Shown: positions 1 to 14,121, counted from the stretch's first letter. The stretch: 64,000 bases of DNA from Siderastrea siderea (GCA_964030785.1 OZ034968.1:34923186-34987185); one strand, 5' to 3'. Notes: generated by a model from the letters alone, not told the origin. Program-made: numbers and translations.

Positions 1-2215
1 TCGGCTACTCGTCTACTTCAGCAGGTCAACCTGATTTCATTCCATCGGTTGCTGCAGTTTATAACAGCTATCGACATATTTCCAGACCGAGAGGAGGTTG
101 GTTTTCTTTTACTATTTCATAGACTATCGCGCGGGTCAGTTAGGTGCCGCTTTTGTTTTTCTTTCAAGAAGTTGCTTCACAATTTGTTTACGCTTTTGAC
201 TCTTTCTAATCTCTTTCGAACAAATTACAAATGGAAAGAGTTTTCATCAGATGTAAGCCTTAGATACGTTTCCTTTCCCTCTGCTAAGAAAATGCCACAC
301 GTGGAAATGACAACATGTTAGTACCTTAAAAATAGGAGTGATTATTTCACTGCAAAAGATCTGAAATACAATACTGCTCGTAAGTGTCTGAAACTTTCGG
401 TTTTCGCGTTAGGTGAGACACAGTTTCAATCTAGACAAGTAGTTTGCTTCAAATTTGTCCTCTAGACAGTTCTTTTTACGACTTTCATTTTGAAACACTG
501 TTTTAAAAGCATTCTAAAAGAGAGAGAGGAAAGCCATGCCATCATAAAACTTCGTACTTTTCTACTAATTGTTCTGCGTTTTTATCCTGATCACGCTAAA
601 CACTCATACATTGGAGTGCATTTGTGGTTTGTAAAGATTCTTCTCAACTCATTGGCCCCTAAAATACAGTACATTTCAGTCGTTATTCGCCAAAAGATGA
701 AAAACGACAATGGGAAAACATAAAGGCAAAAAAAAAAAAACAAAAAAAAAAAAAAACACAAACAGAATGCGGACCGCTGAGGGAACAGTGAAGTTGACCT
801 ATTTTTCTTCAAAAACAAGACTTCAGCCCAACTTTCACGGGCAGCTCTTCTTCCAGCATTCTTTGGAAAGCTAATTAACTTCAAGGAGAGTACTCGTGAA
901 ACTGCAGTTGCTCTAATAATGCCATTTTAACTTGCTGCTGGTAGCGACTTCATAGATTTGTCAATGTAAAAACGAATTTCTTACTGATTCGTATGCATCC
1001 TGCTGGCTGTTAAGTTCTGTCAACCATCAAACAACTTTGCTAAAATAAATAGTATTGCTACCGGCGGCATCTGGCAGTTTACCGGCAAAAATTACCCAAA
1101 AAAGGTTCTTGAAAGCTTCCAAGCACATGTAAATTATGGAGGAAAATGGCACAAGTTTTTCGCCTGCGAAGTGTTATTCGGCAAAGTGATTTAACTCGCG
1201 ATCAGTTGCTGTATTATTTTGTTCCAAAGATTTAAAAAATTACTCGGAAGCAATTCCATTCGATCATTCGCTTTAACATCTTAAGAATATCATTTTCGAC
1301 ATAGGAAGTCTCTCAATTAAACAATTCTTATAATATGTAAATCCACAATCAAATTGGTAATTTTCTTTACCGTGGAAGTGGAAGCAAAGTATTTGAGAAT
1401 TTAACCGAAAGGTTGACGCTCTCGTGGTCTTTTAAGAAGGTCGCTTTCCAGACATCCTCTGAAAAACAAGTCTGTTCAGCTAACACGCCGAGGTCCACTG
1501 TTCGTCCACCTTCTCGCCAAGTCAACTTCGTCCCTTCCCGCTACGTTCCTTGTTTCGCTTGTTGTGGGAAGCCGGTGTCGATGTTTGTTTTTTGTCGCGC
1601 TTCGACGGCCCGGATTCTTTCATTAACCTACCATTTCGTTTATGGTTTCCCGTTCCCCATTTGCGGGTCGACACTCCCACAGCGGAAGCGAAATACAAAA
1701 ACAACAACTCAATACACCTAAAATTTTATTTTCGCACCACTGCACATACAGGAATCGCGCGATCGCGCGGGATGAACGCGCGATGCGCAGAAAATGTGCG
1801 CGTTAGCAATAGGGGCCACCGTCCTTAAAGTGTTGCACGATTATTCTACTAGCGCGTGCTCTATATGAGGTGACAAAACAAACGCGAGTGAAGTAGAATG
1901 TTTGTTGTAAGTAATTCTCAACTTCAGTAATATTTGTCAGGGGATTTTCAGTTTTTTGGACATATTTTAGACAAAACTTTCACTTCACCGCGGCTCTTAA
2001 CTTGGCATCCAATTTCTTTATGAGGTGAAAAGGAGAATTATCCTCTGATAACCTGTCTGGGTGATCCAATGGGAAAGATAAAGTTTATTAGCAGTCGAGA
2101 ACAACTTGGAGAGAAAGATGGCAAAATGATTCATTGACACTCGTAAACTGACTGAATTCATAGTGAATAGCTTCCTTTGATGTGTTGTCAGTGTAAGTTT
2201 CTTTCTCTCTTGTAG
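1..2215. other. no gene recognised; intron or intergenic
   Basis: I see no supportable exon here on either strand. There is a poly-A tract with interspersed C at about 726-760 and a short run of CG-rich words around 1755-1805. If the membrane-protein exons at 2216 and 3713 belong to a larger gene, its upstream exons would lie here or before the window, but I could not identify them. Confidence 0.5.
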
Positions 2216-3569
2216 GACAAGCTTTAGTGACCATTTGCTACACCGTAGCGGTTATTTCCCAGTGTCTTTCATGGTGATTCTCGTGGTCATTGTCGCCGTG
2301 TACTTTGGCTATCACAACAGAAATAAGGTCAGTTAGAATAGGTCTGCTTTTCAGTCCTGGTGATAATCATTTCTGATATTCGTAACGAGTCGAGATAAAA
2401 CCAAAATAAAGTGAATTTGTCCGGAATAAACTACAAATGACAAAAAAAACAAACAAACAAACAAAAAAAGAAAACATTCCGGCGTTTGTTCAGACTAGGT
2501 AGCCGTAAAGCAGGATTATTCTTTGCAAACGCAGTGGAATCAATCTGGTACCCAGAGTCCTCAGGCTTCTTGGTTAGCGGGTGGACTGGAGAGACGCTGG
2601 CCTTTTTGCTCGACTGTTCTGTAGCAAAACTAACGACCGGTAACCCAGAGTTCGTCCTTGGGGTCCTCATACTGACCGAAAAGCACAAGGACTCTGGGTA
2701 CGAGTTAGCCCTTTTCACAGTTAATTTTTCTCATTTGTATCACAATTTATTTCAGTGAACGTGGATGTAAGGCAATTTTGCAATTTCTGCCCGAAATTGC
2801 CTTACATCCACGTTCCAATTGTACATTGTAATGCCAATGGAAAAGTTAACTGTGAAAAGGGCTATTGTAGTGGATTATACACGGATCTTTTCTTCTGAGG
2901 TCACGTGAGCAGTATCAAATGGTGTAGAGATGACCGATATTTCTCAAAAGTACCGATATTTTTCAGCCAAATCGCAGTATCGATTGTATCGAGTACTTAC
3001 CGTGTGGCATGTAAATTTCGCGGGACCAAATTTTCGCGATTTTTGGATTTCAGACCTTAACTACAGGGAACAAATTTTCGCGGATTTCTTGCCAGGTTCT
3101 CTCTCGTATTTGACGTACGAAACTTGTATACAGCAGCAAGAGATGTCATATTGTCTTGTTTATTCTACTTTTAACTCAAAGCTACTGAAAGGTGTGATTT
3201 TGTATGCTGTCTGGAATGCGAGAAACACGCAGTCAACTATTTTTTGTTGTTTGACAGGAATTGGTCTCGTCTGTGGTTGTTATCTTTGTGCGACTGCAAA
3301 GAGGAAGGTCCTAATATTCTTTTCTCAGTCAACTCAAATGAAATTCAGTAACCTAAATACATGGAGTAAATTTTCGCGGATGATTTTTTAGCGGGGTTTA
3401 TTTTCGCGGGTTCAAATTTTCACGGATCGATGGAAATCCGCTAAATTCGCGAAAACTAGATCCCGCGAAAATGTCATGCCACACGGTAATATCGATATTG
3501 ACCACCCTAACTTTGCCTGAGTGAACAAGTTACTCTTGATCTCGGAAACTCGGGAGTACGAGTCTATTT

Positions 3570-3604
<35 letters not shown>

Positions 3605-3835
3605 TTTTTGTCGTAGCTCGCCTTGCCTGCTCGTTTGCTCACATTTACATTTCTTTGGCTTGCATTTTTGCTCGCATTAGCATAACTTGTATTCTTTTTC
3701 TTTACGTCTCAGATACATAAATTTATAAAGACAGGTTATGCCGGGACAAAGCATAGTGGTACAGGTTACCTCAAAGTAAAATTGGAAGATGACATTGATT
3801 TACCCCGTGAAGCAAACAGGCAGTATATTTATTGA
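2216..3835 (+). CDS. C-terminal exons of a single-pass membrane protein (TGN46/KCT2-like?)
   Basis: Two exons join in frame: 2216-2327 (acceptor TTGTAG, donor GTCAGT) and 3713-3835 (acceptor TCTCAG, stop TGA at 3833). The first encodes a short lumenal stretch and a clear transmembrane helix, roughly FPVSFMVILVVIVAVYFGYH, followed by the basic stop-transfer HNRNK. The second encodes a 40-residue cytoplasmic tail with GTGYLKVKLEDDIDL and a tyrosine-rich end (QYIY). A helix followed by HN(K/R)xK and a short tail with one tyrosine motif recalls the C-termini of trans-Golgi protein TGOLN2 and of KCT2; that is a resemblance from memory, not a search. The N-terminal part is not in the window or was not found. 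The intron carries a MITE (2998-3488), a hairpin and a TTTA microsatellite. Confidence 0.5.
2707..2863. repeat. nested hairpin
   Basis: Outer arms AGCCCTTTTCACAGTTAA (2707) and its complement ending at 2863 enclose inner arms AACGTGGATGTAAGGCAATT (2758) and its complement ending at 2814. This looks like a small foldback MITE. Confidence 0.7.
2998..3488. mobile_element. MITE, TIR TACCGTGTGGCATG
   Basis: TACCGTGTGGCATG at 2998 is answered by its exact complement ending at 3488. The interior repeats the word TTTTCGCGG many times in both orientations. No coding capacity; it lies in the intron of the membrane-protein gene. Confidence 0.75.
3569..3608. repeat. (TTTA)n microsatellite
   Basis: About ten TTTA units. 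Confidence 0.95.
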
Positions 3836-4671
3836 CACTGACCAAGAATGTCATGTCACAAAGGGCCAACTTTGCATTGTGTGGACTTGAGCAGCAGGCG
3901 GTGGACAAAGACTGAAGGGAGTCAGGATAGAGTTTGAAAAACGGTGGCTTTAATTTTGCAGTGCACGTTGATGACCACCTTTGAGTTCTGTTCTACTATG
4001 ATTCCGTTTCATTCGCTTTAACCTTTAAATTTTTTGTCAGTGCCATCACGTTCAGTGCTCGTTCTTCCTTCTGCACAACTCCACTGGCACTGTTCCATTA
4101 CCTTGAACTTCTGTTCCTTTAGTCTGCGTCAAGCTCCCTTGTTTGGATTTCACGCGCGTCAGTGTCTTCTGCGTGCTGTAATGCCGCGAGTCATGAGTCG
4201 GTAAACCTCCACGTTTTTCGGCGTTTCGCTTCATCTTTGTAGGACACAAACAAGGTAGCACGCTAACAGGCTAGTGTACACCAACCCTTCCTTCAGGGAG
4301 AGTTTCTCTCCCGAAGTGCAGAGGCTTTAGGCGCACGGGATGACAAGTCCCTTTCAGCCTCTGCACAAGAGAGAGTAAAAGGAGAAAAGGTGGGTGCAAA
4401 TTATCATTCTAGTTAAAAGGAGTAGTATTATTTTTTGCGTGAAAGCCGCTGCTACTACTGACTGAACCTGTTATGGGCTCAAGGATGAAATAAAGAAAGC
4501 GGACACGCATAGGGGCTGAGGAGAAATACCAGCTCTTTCTTGGAGAGCACGAGAGTTGATGTAAGCACATAGGAATCGATGAGAGTTAAATCTCGATGGT
4601 AGATGAATCATTGAGAGAAGACAATAAACCGTGATTAAACGAGAAAGTCGATCAGAGTTGCTCGAAACTTA
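3836..4671. other. downstream spacer, no gene recognised
   Basis: Probable 3' UTR and intergenic DNA after the membrane-protein stop. It contains a short hairpin with arms GTGCAGAGGCT / AGCCTCTGCAC at about 4316-4365. Nothing else could be supported. Confidence 0.45.
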
Positions 4672-5042
4672 GAGCGCGTTCTTTTGGGAACCATTCTGGA
4701 ATAAGAATACTTGGAATGGCTTTTTGGCGAAGTTTTTTTTTAATTTCCTGTTCTCATTCCAGAATCGTTAGAATAGTAGTTTATGATATTCATGTATTCT
4801 GCTATTTGGGACAAAATGAACAGAATGAGCAGAAGAAAAGCTGTCAATCACCTGGAAATAACAAAATGGTTGACCAAAACAGCTGCACATCCGCGGCAAA
4901 TTTAAGCTCCCCCGCCGAGCCTGAGGAAGGAAATGCATGTTTGGCGGAACGATCGTTTTTTTCTTGCTTCATTTTCCAATAATTCTGATCATTCCCACTG
5001 TGGATATTCTCATTCCAGAAGAGACCGAGAAAACGCGTCCTA
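4672..5042. mobile_element. MITE with imperfect TIRs
   Basis: The left end (GCGCGTTCTTTTGGGAACC, then TTCTGGAATAAGAATA) is matched in inverted form at 5000-5042 (TATTCTCATTCCAGAAGAGA, then GAAAACGCG). About 370 bp, no coding capacity. Confidence 0.6.
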
Positions 5043-5056
5043 AATCTCAGCTGTCA

Positions 5057-5651
5057 ATAGGGACTTTAAGCAACGACGACGGCAACGCATAGGAAAACGT
5101 CATTGAAATTGTGGTTTTCGGTTCTTTTATTCTTCTTCGCGATTATACCAACTCATTTAACTTGTCTGTGGCCGACCTGTCTGGGAACGGAATTCGTAGG
5201 GACGGCGCTCAAGTTCAGGAAGAGAAAGAAAAGTTCACCGTCGTGAATCAACATTTTCGTGCAACTTGTCGCGCGACAATGTTGCCATTGCAAGTTGAGA
5301 TTGTTTGTTGCCCGTATTACCACCTTCTCGCGCAACAAATGTTTATGTTGCAGAAAGTAAAAGCGACGTCTACTTTTTGCAACATGAAAATTTGTTGCGC
5401 GAGAAGGTGGTAATACGCGCAACAAACAACTTCAACTTGCAACGGCAACATTGTTGCGCGACAAGTTGCACGAAAATGTTGCCCGTATTACTAGGCCTTA
5501 ACTGGTCATTTTACGTTGTTGTTTTTCAGAGGACAGCAAAATAATGTACCAGAATGTCTAACGCACGTGCAGAGTCATTGCTTTGCTCATTAAAGCCTAT
5601 TGTTTTTGACGTTCTCGTTGCTGTGCCGTCGTGGTTGCTTAAACTCCCTAA
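5057..5651. mobile_element. MITE with TIR TAGGGA.TTTAAGCAAC and nested palindrome
   Basis: The left TIR (GACTTTAAGCAACGACGACG from 5062) is answered by GTCGTGGTTGCTTAAACTCC before 5651. The centre (5249-5488) is itself a long palindrome built from repeats of GTTGC, GCGCGACAA and CGCGCAACAA. A TA dinucleotide at the edges may be the target duplication. Confidence 0.7.
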
Positions 5652-6582
5652 TAGCTTGTCAGCGACCCAAACAAACAAGAACAAGAGTACGTGAGTAACC
5701 TCTCACAAGGTAGTTGAACTGAAGAAAAATATCCGACGACGTCAGTCAATAAAGTCGATGAGATTGGCGACGAGAAAGGACTCATACAAGACTTCAGTCA
5801 AACGGTATACCAGGTCAAACCTCATCTCTCGTTCTCGTTTGGTTTGTGACATTTTTTGAGTAAAGAACTTGCTTATGTTTTTTGCCTTTAATTTGTGTGT
5901 ATATATCTGATAAGCACCAAAATTCAAGGTGAGCAAATTATCCTGAATTTTTATGAATCCCCCCAAAAAAATAAAGTAAGAAAGAAAAGAATAAGAAACT
6001 GAAAGCGGACAGGGCCCTTGCAACAGAAGCAATGATTAGCAGGTCTGCGTGAGAAACACTGAGACAGGCTTATGTGCTGTACAACGTTTCATTGCTTATA
6101 AATGTATATTACGTACACTTTGTACAGATTGTACCAGTTCATAACAATAAAACGCGATTTAAAATAAAAAGATGTATATTTTAATACTTAACTTTAGCCA
6201 CTGATCATAGTTAACGTCCACTAGTCCTTCCAAACCTCTTGGAGATTAATGAAAGTGTTTAGGGCTTAAAATCAAATGATTTGGTACACTGAAAGAGTGG
6301 CATACATGACGGTTAATACCGAAAAATCTTTAAAAAATAAATGCTGAAATAAACGTGTCTAGTTTTCACAGAAGTCAGTACTGTTTTTCACCAATTTTAC
6401 GACTTTTTGTGTTCCATCTAGCATGTAGACAACAATGACCTCTGCTACATGAGTGGTCCGGAGAGTTAGCAAATACTGATCAACGTTAAACAAAATAATC
6501 CCAGAAGCGAATTTTAGCTAGTTAACTCTCAGAGCTTTGTTGATGTATTTGGCCAAAACCATCAGTTGCGCCCCTCCTTAAA
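5652..6582. other. intergenic, no gene recognised
   Basis: AT-rich DNA between the MITE at 5651 and the one at 6583. I see no exon or further repeat structure that I can support. Confidence 0.45.
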
Positions 6583-6892
6583 GCGCCTGTCAATGTTTAG
6601 CCTGAGAGGGAGGGGGGTGAGGGGGCGAGAGCAAATATGGGGCATCTGATATACTTTCTGTCCCCAACCTCGCTCATTTGACTGTCAAATTTATGTCCAG
6701 TAATGCATCCAGAATGTTCTTGAAATGGAAAAAAATTACTCACAAATGAAAGGATTTAACCTGAATTTACCCGCTGTTTTCAGTTGGTCCAGGGAAGGGC
6801 ATTTCGATCACTTAAAATTCTTCAAGGAAGGCAAGATGCTCCACATCTGCCCGCCCTGTCCCCTCCCCCTGAGCTGAACATTGACAGGTGCA
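6583..6892. mobile_element. MITE-like inverted repeat
   Basis: CCTGTCAATGTTTAGCCTGA, followed by G-rich sequence at about 6586-6640, is matched by C-rich sequence then TGAGCTGAACATTGACAGG ending near 6890. It ends 16 bp downstream of the TSPO stop codon (minus strand), so it probably lies in or overlaps the TSPO 3' UTR. Confidence 0.55.
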
Positions 6893-6907
6893 CTTATATC
6901 ACTCGAA

Positions 6908-9900
6908 TCACTCTTCTTTTATGGAAGGTTTGTTCATTTGCCAGATGGTGTAGTTTAGTGCCGTAGCAAGTGTCACCCAACCAAGATAAGGTAACATTAG
7001 CCCTGCTGCAACTTTGTTGATTGGGTAGAATGTATACACACATCCAGTGATATTTAACCACAACAAGCAGATCTCGCCAAAGGCCTGTTGAAACAAGAAG
7101 ACAAAATACAGATATTTGAGAGAATTGGAACACCACCTGGAATAGTCTCTCACTTCCCAAACAATCTCTTGACGGAAAAGATCTACTTCTTGAAATATTC
7201 ACAGTACGAAGAATTCAAAATTCTGTTGGTGTCTTATTAAAATAACAACTCTTTTCTCGAAACTAAAAAAAATGATGTCTTCAGAACCTTTTATTGGTGG
7301 TTATGAAGTGGACTGTATTGAACATGTTTTACTTTCGAAAAGTTTAGAAAGCAATGACACATTTAGCGGAACCATGCTAATAATTTTGGCCATAACCAGG
7401 ACATAAAAATGACATAATCATACTGACAGAGTGGTCGGATTTATGCAGTTTTTAAATAATGATGAAAGCATTCAGCTTTTCTCAGGCTAAAAAAGTGGAT
7501 GTCACAACTGGATGGTCGTACTAATGGGACGAAAACATGGAAACCCACCTCATAGAGAAGCTGATTTTCCATAAAGGTTTTGCATTATATACAGCACTTG
7601 TAAATGTTGTCTGTTTGAAACTGAACACCTCAAGTGTTGTCAAAACCATATTTATGGTGTAACCACAGGCGGTCCAAGCTCAAGTTGTGTGTCATATGAA
7701 ATTATTGCAAAATAGCGGTCATAGCGAAATTATAAGAGTTTGTATTGGCGGGGATATTTACGATATGCTTTAGAAAACACAAATACTACAAAATTCTCAA
7801 TAAAAATACCTTATCTTACTTCCATGGTGTCTTACTTGCTGTCTGTGCCCTTACTTTCCCGATTTGTGGCGATTTTTGCGAGTTTTAGCTCCCTCAGTTT
7901 TCCAACTCGCAAAAAAAAACTGTAATATATAATGAACCCCTCTACAAGAGAAATTTTTTTACCTGGACCCACCTTGTAGTCCTAAATATTTGGGATTACC
8001 CCCCCCCCCACCCCCCTCAAAGAAAAAGTGATAAAGTAAATCTAAAACTTTTCAAGCTCAAATTAAATTTAAGCCAATTTCAACACACACTGTATGTAGT
8101 TTAGAATCAGTTACACATTCAAGAGTAAATGTCTTTATTGACAAGCACTCAAGGTAATTTTCTTGGTAGGGGTTCCAGGGGTATCTTGAAAATCTAGCAA
8201 TGTTCTAATTCTGAAGTACATAAACAGACAAATGAGGCTGGTTTAACTTCTTATTTTGGACACTAAGTTGTTCAGTCATTTAAGAACAGACCAACAGAGT
8301 CCATAAAAGGGTTGACATTCCCATGGCTGTATTTTGCAATGAAACAGTTGGGGGGGGGGGGGTAGAGTTGCCGTTGGGTGTATAATAAAGTAGGGGGGGC
8401 ATGCTCTCCCCGGAAATTTGAATTTTCAAAACCTTAGACACATTATTTTTTGGCATTCTGGCACTGATGTTTGCATCATTACAGATGCTGTCACTACCAA
8501 ACTTAAAAGCAATCTTTTTGGTGACCCCCCACCCTTAACACACCATATTTTTTTGGCTGGCCCCCCTTTGAAGCCATATTTTTTGGCACAGCTCCCCCTC
8601 AAATCCAACAACTCCTCCCCCCCCCCCACCTCATAATACTCATAACCGGGCTAGTTTTGAGTGTTCATTTTTTCAGATTATTTGTGCCAAAATTGCAAAA
8701 TATGCTCCTTTGGCACTAACTCTTCACTGACAGTTAACATTTCACAAAATCAACTCATACAAGAGCAGAGCTCATCAGCTGCTAACAAGACACGTAGCAC
8801 CAAGTTAGCAAAATGTTTTGAATTAAACTTACTAAAAGAAAGCTTGTTTAAAAGGAGCAAATCAGTTTTTACCATTGGCTTTGTATGACTTCTCTACTTG
8901 TAGGTTATGAATTGATAGGAGGGAGCCAATCAGAATATGTGCTTCCTCATAACCAGGGGCTCTCTCTACAATAATAATAATCATTAGTTAATTAATTTAA
9001 AGATCTTTTTGAGACTGCAATGTTTCTTACCATCCCAAGCTTATGAGAACCAAAGAAAATGGGGGTCCAAATCCAGTTCAAGGCCAGGTTTGTTCCATAC
9101 AGAGCGAGAGCTAGTTTTGCATCACCATCAAATCCGCCACCATCTCGCCACACAAGATACGATGCATACCCCATGCCTGAGTACAAGCTTGTCCACATTG
9201 GACCAAAAAGCCAGTTTGGAGGTCTCCAGGAAGGTTTCTTTAAGTCTAAAATGGGAAGAGAGTAAATGTAACTCTTGACTGCAGAAAATTTTGTTTCCCT
9301 ATAATCCTGCCCCAGCAAAATTAAACCTAACAAATAAAAGAAAATCCTGGTCACTGGCTCACATGCATTTACTGCTGGCTGCAGTGCTAACACATGTTAT
9401 GTCTAATGTATAATTTCAAAGGACAGGGTTGAAACTTGCAAAATTCTCAAAATTGGTCAGTGGTTTGAAATGCTGGCTATTCAAAATGGCAGTTAATAAA
9501 TAATATTTCAAATGGTTTTCCCATTAGAAAGGTGTTGATAAGCTTATAATTGTCACTTAATGGTTTTTTCTTTGTATTTTTAGGCTTCTGAATTTATTTT
9601 ATAAATTTCATTGGACACAGTGTCTTTTGGGTGCTAGCTATAACAGGGAAAAAGTCCACTTAAAGGCCCTGGTGAAAACTAAGGTTTTATGGTGACAAGA
9701 AAAACTTGTGCATTGTGTTTTCAGGCCTTTAACCATCTCTGATAAAAAGGAGTCTGCCATCTTAGCTGGCCTCTCACCTTACGAACCACCACTGGGATGG
9801 TTGGGTGAGTAACGTCAGTTACAATGCAAAACACACGGATTTCAAAATACACTTATTATACCACTACAATTACACTGTACCTTTGTCATACCAGTCTTTA

Positions 9901-9989
9901 ATCTGAGATCTGGTGATAAGTCCTCCAAGGAATCCTCCAATATTTGGCAGTATGACTGACCCAGCAATCACAGCCCACGTGTGAGGCAT
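6908..9989 (-). CDS. TSPO: translocator protein (peripheral benzodiazepine receptor)
   Basis: Three exons join in phase: 9989-9881 (ATG, 36 codons plus 1 nt, donor GTACAG), 9245-9031 (donor GTAAGA) and 7084-6908 (stop). The product is 166 aa, close to the usual length of about 169. TSPO is a five-helix protein, mainly of the outer mitochondrial membrane in animals, that binds cholesterol and porphyrins. Diagnostic sequence includes NIGGFLGG in the first helix, [18 protein letters not shown] after the exon 1-2 junction, [19 protein letters not shown], and the C-terminal [13 protein letters not shown], which sits where the cholesterol-binding CRAC segment lies. No stops or frameshifts are seen. 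Introns of about 1.95 and 0.64 kb contain G- and C-runs. The gene reads as functional. A 5' non-coding exon upstream of 9989 was not identified. Confidence 0.96.
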
Positions 9990-11459
<1,470 letters not shown>

Positions 11460-12617
11460 TACAATCGACACTCTCTTAAGGTGATTCCATTCAATTGCAT
11501 TACGCATCCTTTCTGTGCATTATTTTTTGCGTGATTAGCGTGCGCACCTTCGGAACTTGATAGATTTTCTATGAAAGCAGAGCTGTTCAGAGAAATAAAC
11601 GGTCATTTTCTCCTAAATGAGCTGGTGACCCCATTTTTTAACACATTAAAATTCAAATGGCACACGGTCGACAACAATATATTGTGATTTTAAGAAAAGT
11701 TAAAACTTCTGCTTTGAGATATTTTTATTTAAATGCCAAAAAGAAAACGTCTTTAGGTACAGCAGGGTATATGTACGCACGCGGCAAATTCTTTAATTTT
11801 TTTCATATCTTTAATTCCTGTTCAACTAAAGTAGTGTACATTGCAAGATAAATGTCTATTTTGTTGAACTGCTTCAATATTTCAATCAAGCTATGACTTT
11901 TCAAAGCAATTATAGCACACAATTCTGATTACTACCTTGGTTTCTCAGGGAAACCTTGCGGGTCGTATAGTTGCTATTAATGGCTATCCATATTGTGGAA
12001 AAACAAGCACGGTGACCCCTATTTTTTATTGCATTTTTGAAATGTTCTAAACATAATTACATGTACCAATTGGACCAAGTTTTAGAAAATTTTAAATATT
12101 CCTTCTATTTCAGTGGAATCACCTTAAGTGACCACCTCAGGAATATGGAAAAGTGGTCACCTTACGAGAGCGGGCTCTTGTAAGTGACCATGTGATAAAA
12201 CAATTGAGGGGGGTCGTTTGTGAGAACTTTCAGCATAAAGCTTGACATATGTTGATGGTTGCTAACAGTATTATTAGTAATATTTCATTGCCTATCACAC
12301 AAGAGGTTGGTGTATGTACAAGTCAACGACCCATTTGCACTTATGTTACGTATTTACTCTAAATTTGATCAAGAAGTGGATGCTTTTATTTAAGTATTGA
12401 CTGAGTGGTCACTTGTGAGAATTAACTAAGAAACAGAGAAAAAGACCAGTCAGTATTTCACAAAACTGGCGATCAAGGTCGCTTGCAGGAGAGGCCAGTT
12501 ATGAGAGCCTGAAATTAAAGATTTTTCTACATGACAATTCAAATGGGTTTTCACAATCCTAGTCATATCTACAGCTGGTTGCTTAAGAAAGTGGTCACAA
12601 GGAGAGATTTGACTGTA
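11460..12617. mobile_element. MITE interrupted by a TTAA element
   Basis: The left end TACAATCGACACTCTC and the right end, complement TACAGTCAAATCTCTCCTTG, define a TIR element with repeated words such as AAGTGGTCAC. Its left TIR is split at TTAA by the element at 11476-12127; without that insert the left end reads continuously into GTGACCACC. It is a relative of the element at 20329-20821. Confidence 0.7.
11476..12127. mobile_element. TTAA-flanked non-autonomous element, copy A
   Basis: TTAA + GGTGATTCCA at the left and TGGAATCACC + TTAA at the right. The TTAA target duplication is typical of the piggyBac and Kolobok superfamilies. It shares sequence along its whole length, in opposite orientation, with copy B at 13385-14038. 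No coding capacity. Confidence 0.8.
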
Positions 12618-12899
12618 ATGTGTGGCCGGTATATTATGTTGGCATTAAATAAGTTGTTGTGTGGCAAAGTAACTAGTTACATCTTGCTCTTAATACTCAT
12701 TCTTTTTTAATATAATGGTAGAAAACTTTGCTTTTTAGTGAGTAAAACAGACTTTTTTTGCCAATTACTTTTCTCATTAGTGAAAACGTACAATTGGATG
12801 TAGATTTGAGGCAATATTAGGCAATTTTGCAGTTTCTCTCCACACTTGGTGAGTCTGGAATGGGGCAGGAATTTTTGTCACCTGATCTAGAATGAAGCT

Positions 12900-13330
12900 G
12901 AATGTGGCCTGGTACGGTGTTAAGTGTTTCAGAGTTCCAGTGGTACACCCCACCCATACACAGAGTACCTCCCCCGCTCAACCCCCCTGTCACTGAGAAG
13001 TGGGCGAGAGAGAAAGAGAAAGCTAAACATACACAAGGCCAGTCCTAACGCTTCAAAAACGAAAATTGTACTTCTGAAATGAAAACTTTAGCACCCATAG
13101 CACTCGAATTGATATATAATTTCATAAACAAGAGGCACGCTTATTTTAGGACGTGATGAGACACTGATGGACGCCCTAGCTATCTTAAATTCTTACGTAA
13201 CTAAATTACTAAGGTCGCTAAATGGGTCGATAATCAAACGATGAATGCATAATTACCGTTGATTATCAAATGAACACTAAAATAAAAAGGGTGAGGAGGT
13301 CTGGCTCTCCAAAAAGAATAAAAAACTAGG
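12900..13330. repeat. dispersed repeat, copy 1 (copy 2 at 29538-29945)
   Basis: Two diverged copies share the order CCTGGT, CAGAGTCCCAGTGG-like, C-rich tract, GGCCAGTCC, ACTCGAA.TGATATAT, GCTTATTTTAGGA.GTGAT, CCAAAAAGAATAA. Family unknown. Confidence 0.6.
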
Positions 13331-13384
13331 AAAAAACCTACCGTTTTAGAAGCTCGAAGAGAATATTCAAACTCCCTAGACCAG

Positions 13385-14038
13385 TTAAGGTGATTCCATC
13401 GAAATAGAAGGAATATTTAAAATTTTCTAAAACTTGGTCCAGTTGGTAATTACGTTTGGAACATTTCAAAAATGCAATAAAAAGTAGGGGTCACGGTGCT
13501 TGTTTTTTCACAAAATGGATAGACATTAATAGCAACTATACGGCCCGCAAGGTTTTCCTGAGAAACCCTGCTAATCAGAAATGAGAACTCTAAATGCTTT
13601 AAAAAGTCATTGCTTAGATTGAAATATTGGAGCAGTTCACCAAAACAAACATTTATCTTGTATTATATACTATTTTAGTTGAACAGGAATCAAGATTATG
13701 AAATAAATTTACAAATTTGCGGCGAGCGCACATACCCTGCTGCACCTAAAGACGTGTTCTTTTCGGCATTTAAATAAAAATATCTCAAAGCAGAATTTTT
13801 AGCTTTTCTCAAAATCGCGATATATTGTACTAGACCGTGTGCCATTTGAATTTATGTATTAAAAAATGGGGGTCACCGAGCTCGTTTAGGAGAAAACAAC
13901 CATTTATTTCTCTGAACAGCTCAGCTTTCATAGAAAACCTATCAAGTTCCGAAGGTGCGCGCGCTCGTGCACGCGTTAATCACGCAAGAAATGATGCGCA
14001 GAAAGGATGCGTAATGCAATTGAATGGAATCACCTTAA
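13385..14038. mobile_element. TTAA-flanked non-autonomous element, copy B
   Basis: Same family as 11476-12127 but inverted: TTAA + GGTGATTCCAT at the left, ATGGAATCACC + TTAA at the right, 654 bp. The interior contains GGGGTCACGGTG, GACGTGTTC and GGGGGTCACCGAGC segments shared with copy A. Confidence 0.8.
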
Positions 14039-14121
14039 GCGAACAAAAGAGAGAGATCTGAAACTGAATTCGAACCTAGTCTCTCGCGTTTATCAAATGT
14101 CCTTCCCTTTTCGCAAAATAC

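Noticed and set aside
9009..9278. Plus-strand frames over TSPO exon 2
   Set aside because: They are shadows of the minus-strand TSPO exon.
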